Assembly: GCF_021130785.1 (NCBI RefSeq)
Contig: NW_025777439.1
Location: 1-64,000 of the forward strand
Length of the DNA stretch: 64,000 nucleotides
Direction: 5' to 3'
Source: Homalodisca vitripennis
Lineage: Eukaryota > Arthropoda > Insecta > Hemiptera > Cicadellidae
Shown piece after piece: positions 1 through 11,579 of this stretch; the stretch's first letter is position 1; each line of letters begins with the position of its first letter. The translations under genes were made by a program, and so were the position numbers. The notes beneath the pieces were generated by a model, which saw only the letters and a list, made by a program, of their open reading frames with translations, had not been told where the DNA came from and searched no databases.

Positions 1-804
1 GACAGATACGGACAAATACAAAATAATTGAATCGGAAAAAGTAAGCGCTCCTGTGGTGGTAGTAATGGTAGCACATTCACCCGGCTAGTGGGGGAGAGAT
101 CCGGGTTTCGACTCCTCCGGCGTGAGCAAAAGTACATTTTTGTGATTTTCAATTGTTTATTGAAATTAAATAAGGGTATTGCCACTTATACAATCTTACA
201 TGTAAATAAAAGTCGTTTTGACCAGGTATTTGGGTCTTCCGATCATATGTTAGTTTGCTTATTTAAACACCCATATGTGAACAGATACGCGGCCCAAATA
301 TTCAAAATAATTGAATCGGAAAAAGTAAGCGCTCTGTGGTTGTAATGGTAGCACATTCACCCGGCAAGTGAGAGATCCGGGTTTCGAAACTCCCGGCGGT
401 AGAGCAAGTACTTTTTTGTGATTCAATTTTTGGGTTTTATTGAAATTAAATAAAGGCTATTGGCCACTTATTAGCAATTTTGTAATGTATAATAAAAGTC
501 GTTTTGACAGGTAATTTTGGTCTTCCGATCATATGTTAGTTTGCTTATTTAAACCCATATGTGGACAGATACGGCCAAATAACAAAATAATTGAATCGGA
601 AAAAAGAAGCGCTCTGTTGGTGTAATGGTAGTCACATTCACGACCGCAAGTGAGAGATCCCGTGTTCGGACTCCCGGAGGGAGCAAGTATCTTTTTGTGA
701 TTCAATGTTTATTTGAAATTAAATAAGGCTATTGCCACTTTATACAATTTAATGTAAAGTAAATAAAAGTCGTTGACAGGTATGTTGGTCTTCCGATCAT
801 ATAT

Positions 805-818
805 GGGGGGGGGGGGGG
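805..818. repeat. (G)14 homopolymer inside a unit
   Basis: A run of 14 G interrupts the linker of the fourth unit, just after the conserved ATCATAT segment. No other unit has it. A homopolymer inside an otherwise conserved unit is best read as a sequencing or assembly artefact. Confidence 0.9.
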
Positions 819-1798
819 TTGTTGAGGGTTTGCTATTTTTAAAACCCATATGTGACAGATACGGCGGCCAAATACAAAAATAATTGAAATCGGAAAAAAG
901 TAAGCGGCTCTGTGGTGTAATGGTAGCACATTCACACGGCAAGGGAAGTGAGAGATAATCCGGGTTCGACCATCCCGGCGGGAGCAAGTACTTTTTGTGA
1001 ATTTCAATGTGATTCTTGAAATTAAATAAAGGGCTATTGCCACTTATACCAATTTAATGTAAAATAAAAGTCGTTTGACAGGGTTATTTGGTCTTTCCCG
1101 ATCATATGTTAGTTTGATTTATTTTAAACCCAAAATGTGACAGATTACGGCCAAATACAAACTAATTGGAATGGGAAAAAGTAAGCTGCTCTGTGGTCGT
1201 AAATGGGTCGCACATTCACCCGGGCAAGTGAGAGGCGGAGTTCATTCGACTCACGGCGGAAGCAAGTACTTTTTGTGATTTCAATGGGTTTATATTGAAA
1301 ATTAAATAAGGGGCTATTGCCAACCTAATATACAATTTAATGTAAAAATAAAAAAGTTCGTGTTGTACAGGTATTTGGTCTTCCGATCAATATGTTAGTT
1401 TTGCTTTTTTAAACCCATATGTGAACAGATCCGGCCCAAATACAAAAATAATTAGAATCGGAAAAAAAGTAAGCGCTCCTGTGGTGTAATTGGTATAGCC
1501 ACATTCACACCGGCAAGTGAGCGATCCGGGGTTCGACTACCCGGCGGAGCAAGTACTTTTTGTGATTCAATGTTTATTGAAATTAAATAAGGCTATTGCC
1601 ACTTATACAATTTTTTAATGTAAATAAAAGTCGTTTGACAGGTAAATTTTGGTCTTCCGGATTCATATATGTTAGTTTGCTTTATTTAAACCCATATGTG
1701 ACCATGATACGGCCAAATACAAAATAATTTGAATCGGAAAAAAGTAAAGCGCTCTGTGGTGTAATGGTAGCACATTCAACCCGGCAAGGTGAGAGGAT

Positions 1799-1820
1799 CC
1801 CCCCCCCCCCCCCCCCCCCC
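1799..1820. repeat. (C)22 homopolymer inside a tRNA-like unit
   Basis: A run of about 22 C replaces the few bases just before the T-arm in the seventh tRNA-like block, which destroys its fold. Sister units carry GATCCGGG here, so this is a local expansion or base-calling artefact. Confidence 0.9.
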
Positions 1821-2335
1821 AGGGGTTCGACTCCCGGCGAGGAGAGCAAGTACTTTTTTGTGATTCAATGTTTGATTGAAATTAAAATAAGGCTAATTGC
1901 CACTTATTACAAATTAATGTTAAAGTAAATAAATAGTCGTTTTAGACAGTTATTTTGGATCTTCCGATCATATGTTTAGTTTGCTTATTTAAACCTCACT
2001 ATGTTGACAGATACGGCCAAATACAAAATTATTGAATTCGTGAAAAAGTAAAGCGCTCTGTGGTCGTAAATGGTTGCAGCACATTCACCCGGCCAAGTGA
2101 GAGATCCGGGTTCGACTCCCCGGCGGAAGCAAGTACTTTTTTGTGATTTTTTTTCAATGTTTATTGAAATTAAATAAGGCTATTGCCACTTATACAAATT
2201 TAATGTAAATAAAAGTCGTTGTTGAACAGGTATTTGGTCTTCCGATCATATGATTAGTTTGCTTATTTTAAATAAAACCCCATATGTGACAGATACGGTC
2301 CAAATCACAAAATAATTGAATCGGAAAAAGTAAGC

Positions 2336-2406
2336 GCTCTGTGGTGTAATGGGTAGCACATTCACCCGGCAAGTGAGAGATCCGGGTTCGACTCCCGGCA
2401 AGAGCA
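2336..2406 (+). ncRNA. tRNA-like sequence, one of the cleanest units of the array
   Basis: A cloverleaf can be drawn. The acceptor arm GCTCTG pairs with CGGAGC in the unit consensus. The D-stem is GTGT/GCAC, the anticodon stem TTCAC/GTGAG has a seven-base loop CCGGCAA, and the T-stem CCGGG/CCCGG has loop TTCGACT. The A box TGGTGTAATGG fits the Pol III consensus and the B box GGTTCGACTCC is intact. A run of at least five T follows within about 15 bases of the 3' end, as Pol III terminators do. The anticodon position reads GGC (Ala), but position 33 is C instead of the near-universal U and the acceptor stem is one pair short or mismatched. It is therefore probably tRNA-derived rather than a translating tRNA. 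This copy has one extra G in the D-loop and an A-rich insertion near the 3' end. Confidence 0.6.
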
Positions 2407-3032
2407 AGAAAGATTACTTTTTTGTGATTCAAATGTTTTATTGAAAATTAAAATAAGGCTATTGCCACTTAAACAAGTTTTAATGTAAATACAAGTCGTT
2501 TGAACAGGTATTTTGGTCTTCCCGATCATATGTTAGTTTTGCTTATTTAAAACCCATAATATGTGACAGATAACGGCACAAATTACAATAATAATTGAAT
2601 CGGGAAAAAGTAAGCGCTCTGTGGTGTAATCGGTAGACACATTCACCCGGCAAGTGAGAGATCCGGGTTCGACACCGGCGGAGCAAGTACTGTTTGTGAT
2701 TCAATGTTTATTGAAATTAAATAAAGGCTAATGCCACATATTACGAACTTTAATGTAAATTAAAAGTCGTTTGGACAGGTATTTAGGTTCTTCCGATCAT
2801 ATGTTAGATTTGCTTAGTTTAAACCCAATATGTGACAGATTACGGGCCAAATACAACACATAATTGAATCGAAAAAGTAAGCGCTCTGTGTGTGTAATTG
2901 TAGCACATTCACCCCGGCAAGTGAGAGATTCCGGTTCCGACTATCCGCTCACGGCGGAGCAAGTACATGTTTGTGATTCCAATGTTTTATTGAAATTAAA
3001 TAAGGCTACTGTGCCACTTAATACAATTTAAT

Positions 3033-3084
3033 GTATATATTATATATATATCTAGTATATATATCTAATGATATATATATTTTA
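3033..3084. repeat. AT-rich microsatellite at the array edge
   Basis: Interrupted (TA)n sequence begins exactly where the last tRNA-like unit stops, and so marks the array boundary. Confidence 0.8.
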
Positions 3085-3690
3085 TAGATTGCTCAATATA
3101 AAGATACCACAGAATAAATGCCTCACTCGGGAACATTGGCCACGATTAGGAACTAAAATCCCCATACCACCCCTAACACCCCTAACGTCTTAGTGAGGGA
3201 GGAGAAGTAAGTATAGTCTGCCTCAGAAATAAGTTATATATAGGTTACGATGGTAGTTGCTAGTAAACAGGTATTAGCTGAGAGACTGAGTGTATCTACA
3301 AATATATATAATATAAATAAAATTAAAGGAGAGAGTATACGTCATAAACTACTCTAACATAAATTGCAAGTGTATTTATCATTCTGATTATAGTAAAATC
3401 ATCATTAAGTAAGCAGTTTGATCGTCATAACTTCTACATGTAGGTTTTTAACGCATGTTACTATGATTCACAGTAACTCGTAGTTATTTCATAAATATGT
3501 TCCTCATCTAAAGATACTACAATATAAACAACTCATCCGAAAGTGGCAATGACTGGGATATAATTCAACTACCAGTCTTAACTGGTAAGTGAGGAGGAAG
3601 TAAGTATAATTCTGATTATCCTTCTCAGAAGTAAGTATAAAGATATAAATACAAATTAACACAACTTAAATAAATAAATATAAAAGTAAA

Positions 3691-3721
<31 letters not shown>

Positions 3722-4020
3722 ATTACGATGATAATTACTAATTAACAGGGTTTAACTGAGTGACTATTTTAGTTTATCCACAAATAGGTATAATATAAAT
3801 AACTATAAAGAATAAAGTCTATGCCATAGCCTGTACTAACATTAATTGTATTAAAAAGTATTAAAAAGTTCTGATTATAGTAAGGTCATTATTGAGTAAG
3901 CAGTTTGATCGTCACTTCTTCTATATGTAGGTTTTACATATATTACATATGATTCGCAGTAACTCGTCGTTTTTCATCAATGATATCCCAGCGCTAAAGA
4001 CGCTATTCGGTAATAGATAG
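3085..4020. repeat. Diverged local duplication, ~410-490 bp offset
   Basis: Two long copies and the start of a third can be aligned by eye. The AAGCAGTTTGATCGTCA segment occurs at about 3411 and 3898, each followed by a similar CTTCTAYATGTAGG stretch and by CAGTAACTCG. An AAAGATAC segment recurs near 3101 and 3511, with a decayed third copy near 3996. The offset varies because of internal insertions, including an (AC)n run. No coding potential is seen. Confidence 0.7.
3690..3717. repeat. (AC)14 microsatellite
   Basis: Uninterrupted AC dinucleotides inside the second copy of the local duplication. The first copy lacks them. Confidence 0.95.
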
Positions 4021-7000
4021 AGAACCAAATTCCCATTAAAGGTACTGTGTGAAGAGCAGTTACATCTAAATGTATGTTTAAAAATTATTCCCTCTCAAAA
4101 TTGTTTATTGTTCAAATATCTTGTATGAAATGTTCAGGAATACACAATGCGGCAAGAGAGGAGATATACTGCTCTTGACTAAAGGAGGACATTGCGTAGA
4201 AGTAATGGATAGCCTTAACTTGCGCTATACTAACACAGCAGTAGCAATAGATTGTAACCAATACGTAATAAACGTTTTGTTGTTTTACTACACAGCCTAA
4301 CATTTGAGTTGTTTGACTTTTAGGAAAAAATTACATAGAGTATCAGTCCCTACTGCACTTTGTATGTTTACGTACAGATACAATGAATTTGATCCGATTT
4401 TGATATATTTCAGTTTAAATATAGATGTCACAGTTTGTACTAACATCGTTCTACGTTACCTATCCTTTTTCCCTTGAGTGCTTTGAAAAAGATGGATGTG
4501 TGTTACATCTTAAATTATCAATACAATCTACATCACTTTCGGACCTATCGGAATATCAGTTTAGTATCACAAGTTTACCAAACCAACTGTTTTCAGTATT
4601 AAAACTCATAAAACACATTGAACGTGGAAACTGCGCCACATTTTAAAAATCTCTTACAAGGGTAATAATGTTTTTAACATTTATTTATTCTGCAATTTTC
4701 TCGTTTTAATAACGTTTACTCATTAGACCAATTTCACCATTTTGGCTTGCGTTCAGCCAATTTCCATAGAATGGCATTCGCCATCATCGAGCCCGTTTTT
4801 GTCTGTATAGAAAGAAGATTCATGCGAAAGTTCAAGTGTACATACATACACTTTTACAGCCCCTGGAGTAATGACTTTGATAACGGTCAGCCAATAATTA
4901 GATCCAAATTAAATAATATTATCTGATGGTTAAATGAGAACAAAAGATACGTTAATTTTAAGAATAAATGTGAAATTATGTTTCAGGTTATAGATAGACA
5001 AAACTCATTATAAGAGGCATTAGAATGAACGGGTACAATCAAAAGTACACGTATAAAGTTGTATCGTCGAATATAAGTGATAAATCTGACAATCATATAA
5101 TAGATGACACAATAAAAATGAATATATAACGAGAAATAAATAATGTTTATGCAATATTTAACATTATATTCAATCAGCGTACTTAGCGGTAAGAAGTAAT
5201 CCGTGTGAGGTACATAAGCAGATTACAAGTTCTGAGACCCTGGTATAGCTCCGGATATCCTGGTATTTATTCTATTTTACGTCACGACAGTAATACAAGT
5301 TCTACGAAACTGTGACTTATAAAAATCTTTATACCAATTTCTGTGTACATCATGAACAACATTAAACAGCTAACTGTAGTAGAAACATTTTCCGTGGCTA
5401 GACATATACTATTATATTTTTACATTTTCTTTAATAGTTCTAATTACGGTTATTATGTGATGATAAGGGTTTCCTTAATTTAAGCACTCTTTATTATTAA
5501 TATTTATTAATAATAAGTATTAATATTAATAATTACAACGTCAAAAGTGGACTGGCATTTAATAACATAATTATTTAAAAAACTGTCACTAATCAGTACT
5601 AACACATTACCACTATAGCCTATACTGTCTATCTAGTTACACAGTTTATTTAACACTGTCATAGTCGATAATTGTTCTACACGTCAAGATCACGAGTATT
5701 ACCAAAACTTCTGTCACTTTACAAGTTCATTTCTAGAGCTAGATTCATACGCTGGGTTGTGCCAACTCCTTATAAGTGTTTATGGTGCTTACATAATATT
5801 TAAGTCCCAGAACTTACTAGACGAATGGAGAAGGGTCACAGTGCCCACTCAATGCTCATCTATGGATGGGTTTAGTCGGTCGGAACAAATAAAATGACCC
5901 AACCCACTGAGCGCTCTCTCTCCAGCGGCACGATTTATCTATTATCCTTTATTAACTATCAAAGATCTCGCATGTTCGGTCGAATTATCTTTGTATCGGG
6001 GGTTGGAACATTTATCTGGAACATCCTCTCATATTCTCGTAACAGTAACATATCATGTTTATTATGGTTTCAGAGTACTATGTGTGACAATCTGTACTAC
6101 GAATAATTTGAGTTTTGACCGTTGTGGCCTCTTTATGAATATGCCAGGTGACTGCTGATAACCCTTAATAGTGCTGGTAATGAACAATTAATAATTTACT
6201 GTGCTTAACTGCCTATAATAATCATAAACCGGTAGAAAAGATAACATCAAAGTTGGTGACACGTAAGCTTACCGATACATTGTAATAAACTTCAATTCAG
6301 TTAATGCTTGGCACTTTTCATCCTTCACTTCGTAAACTCACTCAAAATTATATTTTGATGGATTGTATGGATTACAGTTGTTTTACAAAAATCTTGTACT
6401 GCAGCTAATATATGACCCCCAGATTCTTGAGCGGTGATTAGTTACATTATTCAACCAGTGACTCTGGACAACAATCTAAAACATAAAGATGGCAATCGTT
6501 TTCGGTTCTATATTGTTTATGGTTCCTAGGAAATGGCCGCTATCAGTCTGCAGGTGACTATGGTTTAAACAGAAAACCTCAACAAGGTAATTGTTGTATG
6601 ACTGACCTCCTGTTGCTTACATGGAAGTAGGCAGTATGCATTGGTCTTTCTTAACTATATTTACGTGGGGTTTGGATATTTATAAAGCATTAAACTTTTA
6701 GTTTTAATAAAAAAACGAAGTATTACAAAACAACAAAAAAAAACAATCGTGTAACTTACGGGGGATTAAAACAACCGCCTCCTCTTCACTTTAATGAATT
6801 AAATTTAGATAAAAGAAGAACGTTAAATGTTTCCATGCCAGTTACATCTGTTTTTTTTTTTACCTTTTATAAAACTTAAAGAAATGTAAGGGTTGCTTCT
6901 CACCTCAATTAATTAAGAAAATGGAGCACAACTCCTACTGAAAGTTCTGTACAGTTACCTTCAAAAAGGTATGTTTATTTAATCATATTTAGTTTTAGGT

Positions 7001-8589
7001 GGTCTTCTTAGATGTTTTTACATAGAAATACATACCTGAAAATTTCAAAATGGTGAGAAAGTAAAAAAGACTGAAAAATATTTATGCCAAATTTTGTATC
7101 AAAATTACTTGCCAAATATTATTCATAAACAATATTTATCAACCTTCATCCATTTCATACATTGCTTAAATTTACAAGTCAATAAGTAATTGTTAAATAT
7201 TATTCATAATCTTAAAGATATATTCTATACAAATTATGTCCTAGTGTTTTTAAATTCACTTTTTCTTATCTACTTTACACCCATTCCTTAAATACCCTTG
7301 ATTTTCAAAGGAAAGTGCAATAAGGGATTCTATAAATGAAACCATCTTTATCATTACGGATGTTAGAAAGTTAATAATATTTTTTCAAACAACTAATAAT
7401 AAAAATTAAAAATAATTCTAATTGCACAAAATGGATTGAAATTGTAATTTCAGTATCATTTCCAAGCTTCAGAAAGATAAAGTGTAATTTTATTAAATAG
7501 TTAATTCTTTATTATTTTTATACACTCAAAGTAAACCAATGAAACACTCAGTTCAATGTTGTTGGTTAAAAACAACTGTTATCTACCCATGTAAGTGGTT
7601 GAAGTGGATTTACCTAAAAATACTCAAAACGTCAAAACTAAGTAATACAAACGTTTAACATTTATTAAGAAATGAAAACGCATATCAAAAATTTGCATTG
7701 GACCCTTTAACTTGTGCGTGTAAACCGTAGTGCAGAAAAATGCCGAAGTTTAGAGTCGATAGTAATAAACGGTGACCAAGCTTCCGGTTATATTTGCTTT
7801 AGTCCAGTTAATTCTAAAACTGTCAGAAGAGGGCAAGTTTGTATAAGACATTAAGGACCGGCACTTTGTAAGACAAAAAACACAGGAGGACCGTTGCTAC
7901 TGCGTACGTGGCCTTATTTATAACGGTGAAATATGTTCATGTCCGTGATCCATGCTAACAACATTATCGCATGCATAATGTAGGAAAAGTTCATTTAAAT
8001 TAATTAAATCTGTCAAAAAATTATATAATATTTAAAATACACCTAAGTACGCAAAAGTAATATTAAATTGTCTGAGTCATTACAACATGTCTATAGCTAT
8101 AGAAAAGTTTGTATGGATCTTTGTTTATACGTTTGTCTTACCTATTAAATACTTACAGCGATTAAGCTGCATTTTTAGTTCTTTTAGTTTTTTAGGACTT
8201 CTACTATTATACATTTAATATCATGGCGAAACCAAATTAGACCAGATATCTATAGAAACCTGATGGCCACTGGAGAGTAAGCTCGATTGTTAATGGGCCT
8301 TTGCACAACCGATTAAGCGATACTCCATCCAATATTATATATGACGTCAGACACTATGGCAATAGATGCTGTATCTAGTGAACCCTTTGTCGTAAGCCAT
8401 CCGATCCTCGTAGGCATAGGTGAGGATCTAGTCTGGTGGAAGAGGTGTTTGTGAAGTTGATCTGCCAGAGCACTCTCGGGGGAGTTCTGCATAGTTTTCC
8501 AGTTGGAAATCAACGCAATTTCAGGCTTTTGGTGATATGGTGTTACTAGAAATTACGTAAACCAACGTATAGTGGTACTATCTGGAATC
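4021..8589. other. AT-rich noncoding stretch, nothing recognised
   Basis: Open frames here are at most 73 codons (for example 4425-4643, plus). They show no recognisable family and no convincing splice context. There is no tRNA, no long tandem repeat and no transposase motif. Low-complexity A and T runs are common. It is probably intergenic or intronic. Confidence 0.5.
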
Positions 8590-8770
8590 CAGTGCTCTCC
8601 TTAGCATGCCATAATATACTTTAATTTCTATAAGAATGGTATGGTGGTTTATGAATCCTATCAGACTTTATCCGATCTAGCCAATCGTAGTTCATTACAT
8701 CTCAGCTGGGTTCCTGGACATGCCGGTTTGGACTCGCTGAAGAACTGCCGGAAAATGGCACTTTATTGGA
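8590..8770 (+). pseudogene. RNase H remnant of a non-LTR retrotransposon
   Basis: One frame from 8659 to about 8750 reads as the end of a LINE-type RNase H domain. A YQTLSDLANRSSLHLSWVP stretch is followed by GHAGLDS, the WVPGHxG motif around the last acidic/histidine part of the active site (WVPGHAG codons at 8707-8727). After that the sequence loses the expected NExAD residues, and the flanks contain stops in all frames. Upstream sequence (8280-8590) may belong to the same element but I cannot align it. In this domain family the enzyme removes the RNA strand of the RNA:DNA hybrid. This copy is dead. Confidence 0.6.
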
Positions 8771-9262
8771 CCTGAACATATCTGAGGTATACACAAGTCA
8801 AAGCTTACCAAGGCTTATAACACACGACAAGAATGGTATTTTGTAAACACTCTTTCTGTATGTATATCATACACGTCTACATTTGAATAAAACAACAAAA
8901 TTGAGTGATAGATAATAACGTAGAACTGAAGATTATATAGGGTAATGGGCAATCAGTTAATTGAAAAGTTCAGAAAAATTGAATTAGGAGAAATGTATCG
9001 CTACAATATGAGAACTTTATATGAATAGTAGTACAAAACTGTAAATGCAACTTTCTCAATAATTTTTTAAATATACCTTTCTCTAAATCCATGAATTTTA
9101 CTGGAGTTTTCCTTTAGCCAAAAAAGTGATAACAGTCGACAAGGTTCTTAAATCGATAGCATCTCAGCATTCATTTGCCCATATACCACAGTAAAAACAT
9201 ATTCGTTAACGCTTGGAAAATTCTAAGGAGTGTTAGACACCATAATATAACTCAATGACCAT

Positions 9263-9265
<3 letters not shown>

Positions 9266-9346
<81 letters not shown>

Positions 9347-9373
9347 ATATATATATAATTATATATATATATA
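9266..9373. repeat. (AT)n microsatellite
   Basis: About 108 bp of nearly pure AT dinucleotide with a few phase breaks. It can form hairpins. Confidence 0.95.
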
Positions 9374-9643
9374 CATGAAACTCCATACGTTTTTTCAAAA
9401 CTTTATCTCAGTTTCTTCTAGTTATATTATGTTATGTTAAATAGACAGAAAAACAGATAAACATGAAGTTTTCAAGCCCATCGAGTAACGTGGCTTACGC
9501 TCAATAAATTAATACAATTAAATATTTAAAAGTAGTTTTTACAACCAAGGTAAATAAAATATTTGTCACAAAACTAAAATAGTTTAATACATTCTTATAA
9601 ACCTTACACATATGCAGATCTATAATATTAATCTATATATATG

Positions 9644-9687
<44 letters not shown>

Positions 9688-11579
9688 ACATTTTATTTTC
9701 TTTAAATTTTTAAATAAATAATTTTTTTTATCAATAAGTACAAGTATTTAAAATTAAAATCCAAAGTCTTTGCTTAGTTGTATAAATTCAAATTAAAAAG
9801 AAAAAGAAGAACGGAAATTATTTCTCTAACAATGTTCGAATAAGAGTTGGGACGTAAAAAAAAGAAATTTAGTGAAGAAATCAGTTGGCTAACTCTATGA
9901 TTGATGGTACATTTATTACTCAACTTTAGTTTCTGAAGTAGCAAGTACTCTGAATATTTAAAACAGTATTACTTTCGTTATGTACGGCAGTCTTAGGTGG
10001 TTGGTACACGAATGCAGACGTACTGTGACCTGTATTCTGTAGTTCACTTTTAATGATTAGTATTGTGTATAGTTTTTTATTAAGTGCGTGTGTTATAGTT
10101 AGTGAACACACAACATGGTGGTTGTGATTCCTGACTTAGGCGTGCCACAACGCTTTGGTATGATTTGTTTATTTTAACCTAGTTTATAATTATGCATTAG
10201 GTTAGTTAATTACCTGATGAAGAGATCAGATCGTAGATCTCGAAACGTAGTGTTACTGATTTTTGTTTCACTGATCCATGGCAAATGTTCGGAAAAATCC
10301 TTTTTCCTTCACAATATTTCCATCGCAAAACATAAACTTCAAACAAAGAATTATTGTTCTTGTTCCCAAGTATCAGTAGAGCTTGTGTAGAACTTAAGTT
10401 CATATTCAGCATGTAAGGCCAAATTTTTGAAAAATATTAGTATCATTCTGTTTGCAGTTCCTAAGAAATGTGTTTTTTATTATTTAAGTAATATGGATTT
10501 ACTACCATTTACCCCCGCCTTGGAATGCAACATTCTAAATGTAACCTTCTTATGATGTAATAATTAAACTCTATAATATTGCAAACACAAACTATGTATA
10601 TATAGGGGACATATTATTTCACTGTTCATAGTCAAGAGGCTCAAAGGTGACAGGAATTGTCACTACTTCAATATTTTAATGACTACGAGCTTCCATTTTG
10701 GAAATTTCGTCCTAAACTGTAGGGGATTACAGTAAAAAAAGAACTTTACAGTTCTTTCGCTTTAAAAACTAAACTAAACAGCTATTAAATGACCGTTAGT
10801 TTATGCATAGGAAAAAAGGAATGACATTGAATTTGGCCTTTATATGGAAATATTCTCTAATACACCAGAACTCTCTTCAACTGTAGAAAAGTAAAATTTG
10901 TATGTCCAGATTATATGAAAGACACATAATTATATTTGGAATTTGGAAGGAAGCAACATTTATTTCTTTAGGATGAATGTAAGTTGACAACAATAATTGT
11001 AAAAAAACCGATGAGTACAGATTTTAGGACGCTAATTACAGATAGCCTACATAGGTTATAATAAAAAGCTGTGGTTAAAATCATAAAAAACGGTACCTTG
11101 AATGAATAAGTTTGTTATAATTATTTTACAGTTTCGTCAGACATAAGTTTGATATCGTGATTGCAGTATTTTTTTCCTCGTGTGAAAATCACATATTACT
11201 GCAGAAACCTTTTAATAAATATTTGTCAAAATTCCAGCGTTGCAGAGTAAAGCGATTTACATTACTTCTTCTAGGTCAATACAATAACTCACAGTGATTC
11301 AAACTAATCATTAGATGTTTGGAGAAATGTACGGAAGTTGTTTTCGTATCAGTAAACTTCAATATTTGGAAAGGATGAAAAATTGTTAATAACATATGCT
11401 GAAGCTTATGGTACAATATCAACATTAGGATTTATATTAAGATTTCTGAAATGGAAAATGTAATTTACATATCATAATGATTTTAATAAAACGTGATCAA
11501 CCTTTCCATTAGATTACCAGTCAGATTAGAATCATATGACACAACATAAATGAGCCATGTCATGCTTTAAATATCGTAT
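9374..11579. other. AT-rich noncoding stretch
   Basis: It holds a (TA)n tract at 9646-9682 and scattered short frames (up to 68 codons, minus, about 10206-10412) with no recognised motif. Nothing else is seen before the satellite begins. Confidence 0.5.
9646..9682. repeat. (TA)n microsatellite
   Basis: Pure TA dinucleotides that run into TATGTGTACA. Confidence 0.95.

Larger units (their letters stand above)
1..3034 (+). repeat. Tandem array of ~283-bp units, each with a tRNA-like Pol III unit
   Basis: Eleven head-to-tail units are visible. Their tRNA-like parts lie at about 47-128, 331-406, 611-685, 907-986, 1188-1264, 1475-1551, 1751-1848, 2055-2131, 2336-2406, 2616-2685 and 2883-2961, a mean spacing near 283 bp. 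The window opens inside a unit, so the array continues to the left. The last unit breaks off mid-unit at about 3034, where an AT microsatellite starts. Each unit has a tRNA-like block of about 70 bp, then a short spacer with a T-run, then about 200 bp of AT-rich linker that is otherwise well conserved. Units differ mainly by scattered 1-4 base insertions, often in homopolymers, rather than by substitutions. This looks like sequencing or assembly error, so the true period may be shorter. It could be a tRNA-derived satellite or an amplified tRNA-like gene cluster. Confidence 0.93.

Noticed and set aside
4425..4646. 73-codon frame, plus strand
   Set aside because: No recognised family, no splice or promoter context, and the length is expected by chance in this amount of sequence.
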